Shown: piece by piece, positions 61,918 through 64,000 of the stretch
Position numbering within the stretch: the stretch's first letter is position 1
Layout: every line of letters starts with the position of its first letter
Assembly (NCBI RefSeq): GCF_019924045.1
Contig: NZ_JAHXBN010000010.1
Coordinates: 992,001 to 1,056,000 of the forward strand
Length of the DNA: 64,000 bases
Direction of reading: 5' to 3'
Source: Dyadobacter fermentans
Lineage (GTDB): Bacteria > Bacteroidota > Bacteroidia > Cytophagales > Spirosomataceae
Program-made: the position numbers and the translations under genes
The notes under the pieces: model-generated
Seen by the model: only the letters and a program-made list of their open reading frames with translations
What the model was told of the DNA's origin: nothing
Databases searched by the model: none

Positions 61918-63231
61918 TCACGGCGTGAGCAGGTCGCCCGCTTTGTTTTCGTTGCTTAATAATGTTTCAAAAATCTTCCATCGCTTATCGGGAGCGGCGG
62001 CGGTGCCTCCTCGCGCTTCCATGTGCTTCCGGATAATGTCCTGCCCGTAATTGTAGTTGATGACGTAGCTCCGGTACTTGCGGATGAACCGCAGGTAATC
62101 CGATGCGCCTTTTTCAGGCAGCAGGCAATAGTCGGTAAGCCAACGCTTGGCCTCTTGCTCGCTCATGCCGTGGTCGAGCAGGCCCCGGGCTACTTCGTTG
62201 CGGGCGTAATTCAATGCCGAGCGGACCGCCAGGGCTTCGAAGTAGGCATTGGCCATCGTAGTGTCGAGGCCCGCGAGCGGAATCAGCACGGTTTTACAGA
62301 ACTCCCGTTGTTCATTACCCGGGAAAGCCATGGAAATGCCGTAGTTAGCGCTTCCTTCGGCGATCAGCGACTGCGGGCTGAACAACGGATAGAGCGAGAT
62401 CTCCGTCCAGTCTTTGTCGCGGTAAAGGTTCTTTTCCAGCAATGCATTGTACACATGATGCCCTGGATATCCCTCGTGGCAGGCCAGGTCTATGGCCCGT
62501 TCGACGTAAATGGGCTGGCTTACGTTGATCTGGATCACACTTTTGTAGTTGCCTTTGTACCAGTTGTACCCCGACCACGGTTTGTTGCGCACATATTCGA
62601 GTTTGAAATCCTCGCCAGCAGGTAGCGCGTAATGTGCCAGCGTGCGCCTGCGTGCCTCTGCGATGGCTGTCCTGAATACGGTATCGATCTTTTCGGCGGG
62701 TATCAGGAAGTGATCGGCGAGCTTCTGGTAGCGTGCGGGAATAGGTCCCTGGCCCGGTAGCAGCCGGTCCAGCTTTGTAATGAGGTCCTGGAAATGTTTC
62801 TCGTCATATACCGGTGCCACGGCGTCGAACAGGTCTTTGGACTCGGTATCGAAGGGCACGAATGTGCCTGAAAACAGGTGTATGCGTCTTTCAAATGCCG
62901 TTAGCTGGGCCGTCAGCCAGGCAGCGCGGCGTGTGAGGGTGTCGTTTTGAGTGTTCCTAAATGCAGCTAATACCTTTTTTGAGGAGCGGGCCCTTTGCAG
63001 GAACGTTTCTTTCGGGAATTGTGAGGTGTCTGTTTTTACCGGTCGCAGCGAGTCCGGGCCATAATAGGCATCCACAAAATCGCCGTCGTACTGGCCTATC
63101 GCCAGACCGAGCCTGACGTACTCGCGGGCGATGCTATCCAGGCGGTCGCTATGATTAACCGCTTTCTCGCGTGTGCTGCACGAGCCCGCTAGCATTGCAA
63201 GTGTTAGTATGGTAAGGTATCGTTTGAACAT
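61918..63231 (-). CDS. DUF885-like lipoprotein metallopeptidase (437 aa)
   Basis: The ATG at 63231 gives a clean lipoprotein signal (MFKRYLTILTLAMLAGSC, Cys18); the ATG at 63261 adds ten residues before it and is disfavoured. A zinc-type motif H252-E253-G-Y-P-G-H258-H259 and a downstream LIAEGSANYG (E292) are the DUF885 hallmarks, suggesting a gluzincin-like peptidase. The substrate is unknown. First gene of the cluster with the CBM9-like and serine hydrolase genes, which could form a small cell-surface degradation unit (inference). No consensus promoter was found just upstream. Confidence 0.85.
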   Translation of the reverse strand: MFKRYLTILTLAMLAGSCSTREKAVNHSDRLDSIAREYVRLGLAIGQYDGDFVDAYYGPDSLRPVKTDTSQFPKETFLQRARSSKKVLAAFRNTQNDTLTRRAAWLTAQLTAFERRIHLFSGTFVPFDTESKDLFDAVAPVYDEKHFQDLITKLDRLLPGQGPIPARYQKLADHFLIPAEKIDTVFRTAIAEARRRTLAHYALPAGEDFKLEYVRNKPWSGYNWYKGNYKSVIQINVSQPIYVERAIDLACHEGYPGHHVYNALLEKNLYRDKDWTEISLYPLFSPQSLIAEGSANYGISMAFPGNEQREFCKTVLIPLAGLDTTMANAYFEALAVRSALNYARNEVARGLLDHGMSEQEAKRWLTDYCLLPEKGASDYLRFIRKYRSYVINYNYGQDIIRKHMEARGGTAAAPDKRWKIFETLLSNENKAGDLLTP

Positions 63232-63261
63232 AACAACATGGATTGAGGCCTTGTGCGGCAA

Positions 63262-64000
63262 TTCGGACTTAAAATACGCAGGTTATTCGGAAACCCGCCC
63301 CAATACGGCGAAATAGAGGCTCAAGGGGAACCTTGTTTTCTGATTCCGGCATGTTTTGCGCCCAAAATCTCATCATATATGGCCTTAAATCCTATTTCAG
63401 ATTCGATTCCTTTTGTAAAAATAACTCGAGAGTTATTTGGCTTACGGACCAGTTAGATCATCGTTTGTTTTGCCGAAATGTAATGGATGCAGTATTTTCT
63501 ATCGCATAACTCATATCTAGTCTGAGTTTATTTGGATGTTGGGATGGGTAAATCCGAAGAAAACGTAGCTAAATAGCTGTGATACAGTCATGAATTAGCT
63601 GCATTTTGTTCGTAGTCAATAGAAATCTTGTAGAACCCGGGGCTTGGGTGAAAAAAAGTTTTGTCGAAATTCTTCAGTGAAAATTCATTGATATCCACAT
63701 TTCCGATCATTTTTCATAGGTGCCATTGGTTAATCAAAACAGGCATTTTATCTCCAAAAACGGCCCATATGCCATCTAGAAGTGTAGAAGTTTTACTTGC
63801 GCGGCCGTCACTATTGTGACTATGAGATGATTTCGAAGTAAACGAATAAGGTATCGGTGTGCTCAGATGGAAAGCCTTTATGACCTGGGATCAGACAAAA
63901 TTTTCTTCTGTTTTCATGTAACCAATGAGTAAGGCAGATAGGTGAGTGATTGCTTTGCTTTATTAAAAAAGTACTATTATTAATTTTAAATCAATATGTA
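63262..64000. other. Intergenic region without a convincing gene
   Basis: More A/T-rich than the rest of the window, with frequent stops in all frames. The longest open frame (67 codons at 63253-63456, +) overlaps the DUF885 leader and has no motif. Two palindromes are visible: AAATAACTC-GA-GAGTTATTT (63419-63438) and GTCAC-TATT-GTGAC (63807-63820). Either could be an operator for genes outside the window. Confidence 0.7.

Noticed and set aside
63253..63456. 67-codon + strand open frame near the right edge
   Set aside because: No homology or signal; it overlaps the leader of the DUF885 gene and has biased A/T composition like the noncoding tail.
1..64000. tRNA, rRNA, insertion sequences or prophage genes
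   Set aside because: No cloverleaf, rRNA segment, transposase or integrase was recognised on either strand.

Overview
The window comes from a member of the Bacteroidota, most likely a Cytophagales bacterium of the Dyadobacter/Spirosomaceae kind (inference). The clues are promoters of the TTG-N19-21-TAnnTTTG type, A-rich rather than Shine-Dalgarno leaders, DUF4143 ATPases, DUF6249 proteins, a CarboxypepD_reg/beta-barrel outer-membrane protein, and above all the large family of roughly 800-residue fused FtsX/MacB-type permeases.

Layout. From base 3 to 58203 the window holds 19 paralogous ABC-transporter permeases (18 complete, one cut by the left edge), all on the + strand. Each is a tandem duplication of the MacB periplasmic-core plus FtsX unit, with about 8 membrane segments and two cytoplasmic coupling helices. 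None carries an ATPase domain. No ATP-binding protein, membrane-fusion protein, TolC-like protein or regulator gene is present, so these subunits must use an ATPase encoded elsewhere. The array is broken by small insertions: a DUF433/DUF5615 toxin-antitoxin pair (6071-6660), a PIN toxin with its antitoxin on the - strand (11814-12430), an orphan antitoxin paralogue (17457-17666), and a 17.9-23.8 kb block holding a Spy/CpxP-like protein, an ECF sigma/anti-sigma pair, a DUF6249 protein, an outer-membrane beta-barrel protein and a DUF4143 ATPase. Further breaks are a lipoprotein (26.5 kb), a serine hydrolase (44.7 kb) and a Wzi-like outer-membrane protein (54.2 kb).

The noncoding DNA between permeases is unusual. 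Twelve gene junctions carry a long imperfect hairpin: a G/A-only arm begins right after the stop codon, then come a unique loop and a C/T-only arm ending 5-50 bases before the next start (most often 5-20). Two junctions carry a different hairpin built of 7-base repeats with an invariant GAC/GTC. Five permease genes without such a hairpin (6820, 24069, 27110, 29672, 55807) share another upstream layout: an inverted repeat TGTCC-N6-GGACA, then a YTGGYR element 43, 54 or 65 bases downstream (steps of exactly 11), then the start codon 50-63 bases further on. This looks like helically phased activator sites at the heads of transcription units. One unit may run from 29672 through about ten genes.

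The right end (58.3-63.2 kb) is ordinary accessory DNA. It has a small unknown protein, an AztD-like zinc-binding lipoprotein behind two Fur-family (Zur-like) operator boxes, and a - strand cluster of a DUF885-like lipoprotein metallopeptidase, a CBM9-like protein and a class A beta-lactamase-like serine hydrolase. The last 740 bases are A/T-rich with no convincing gene.
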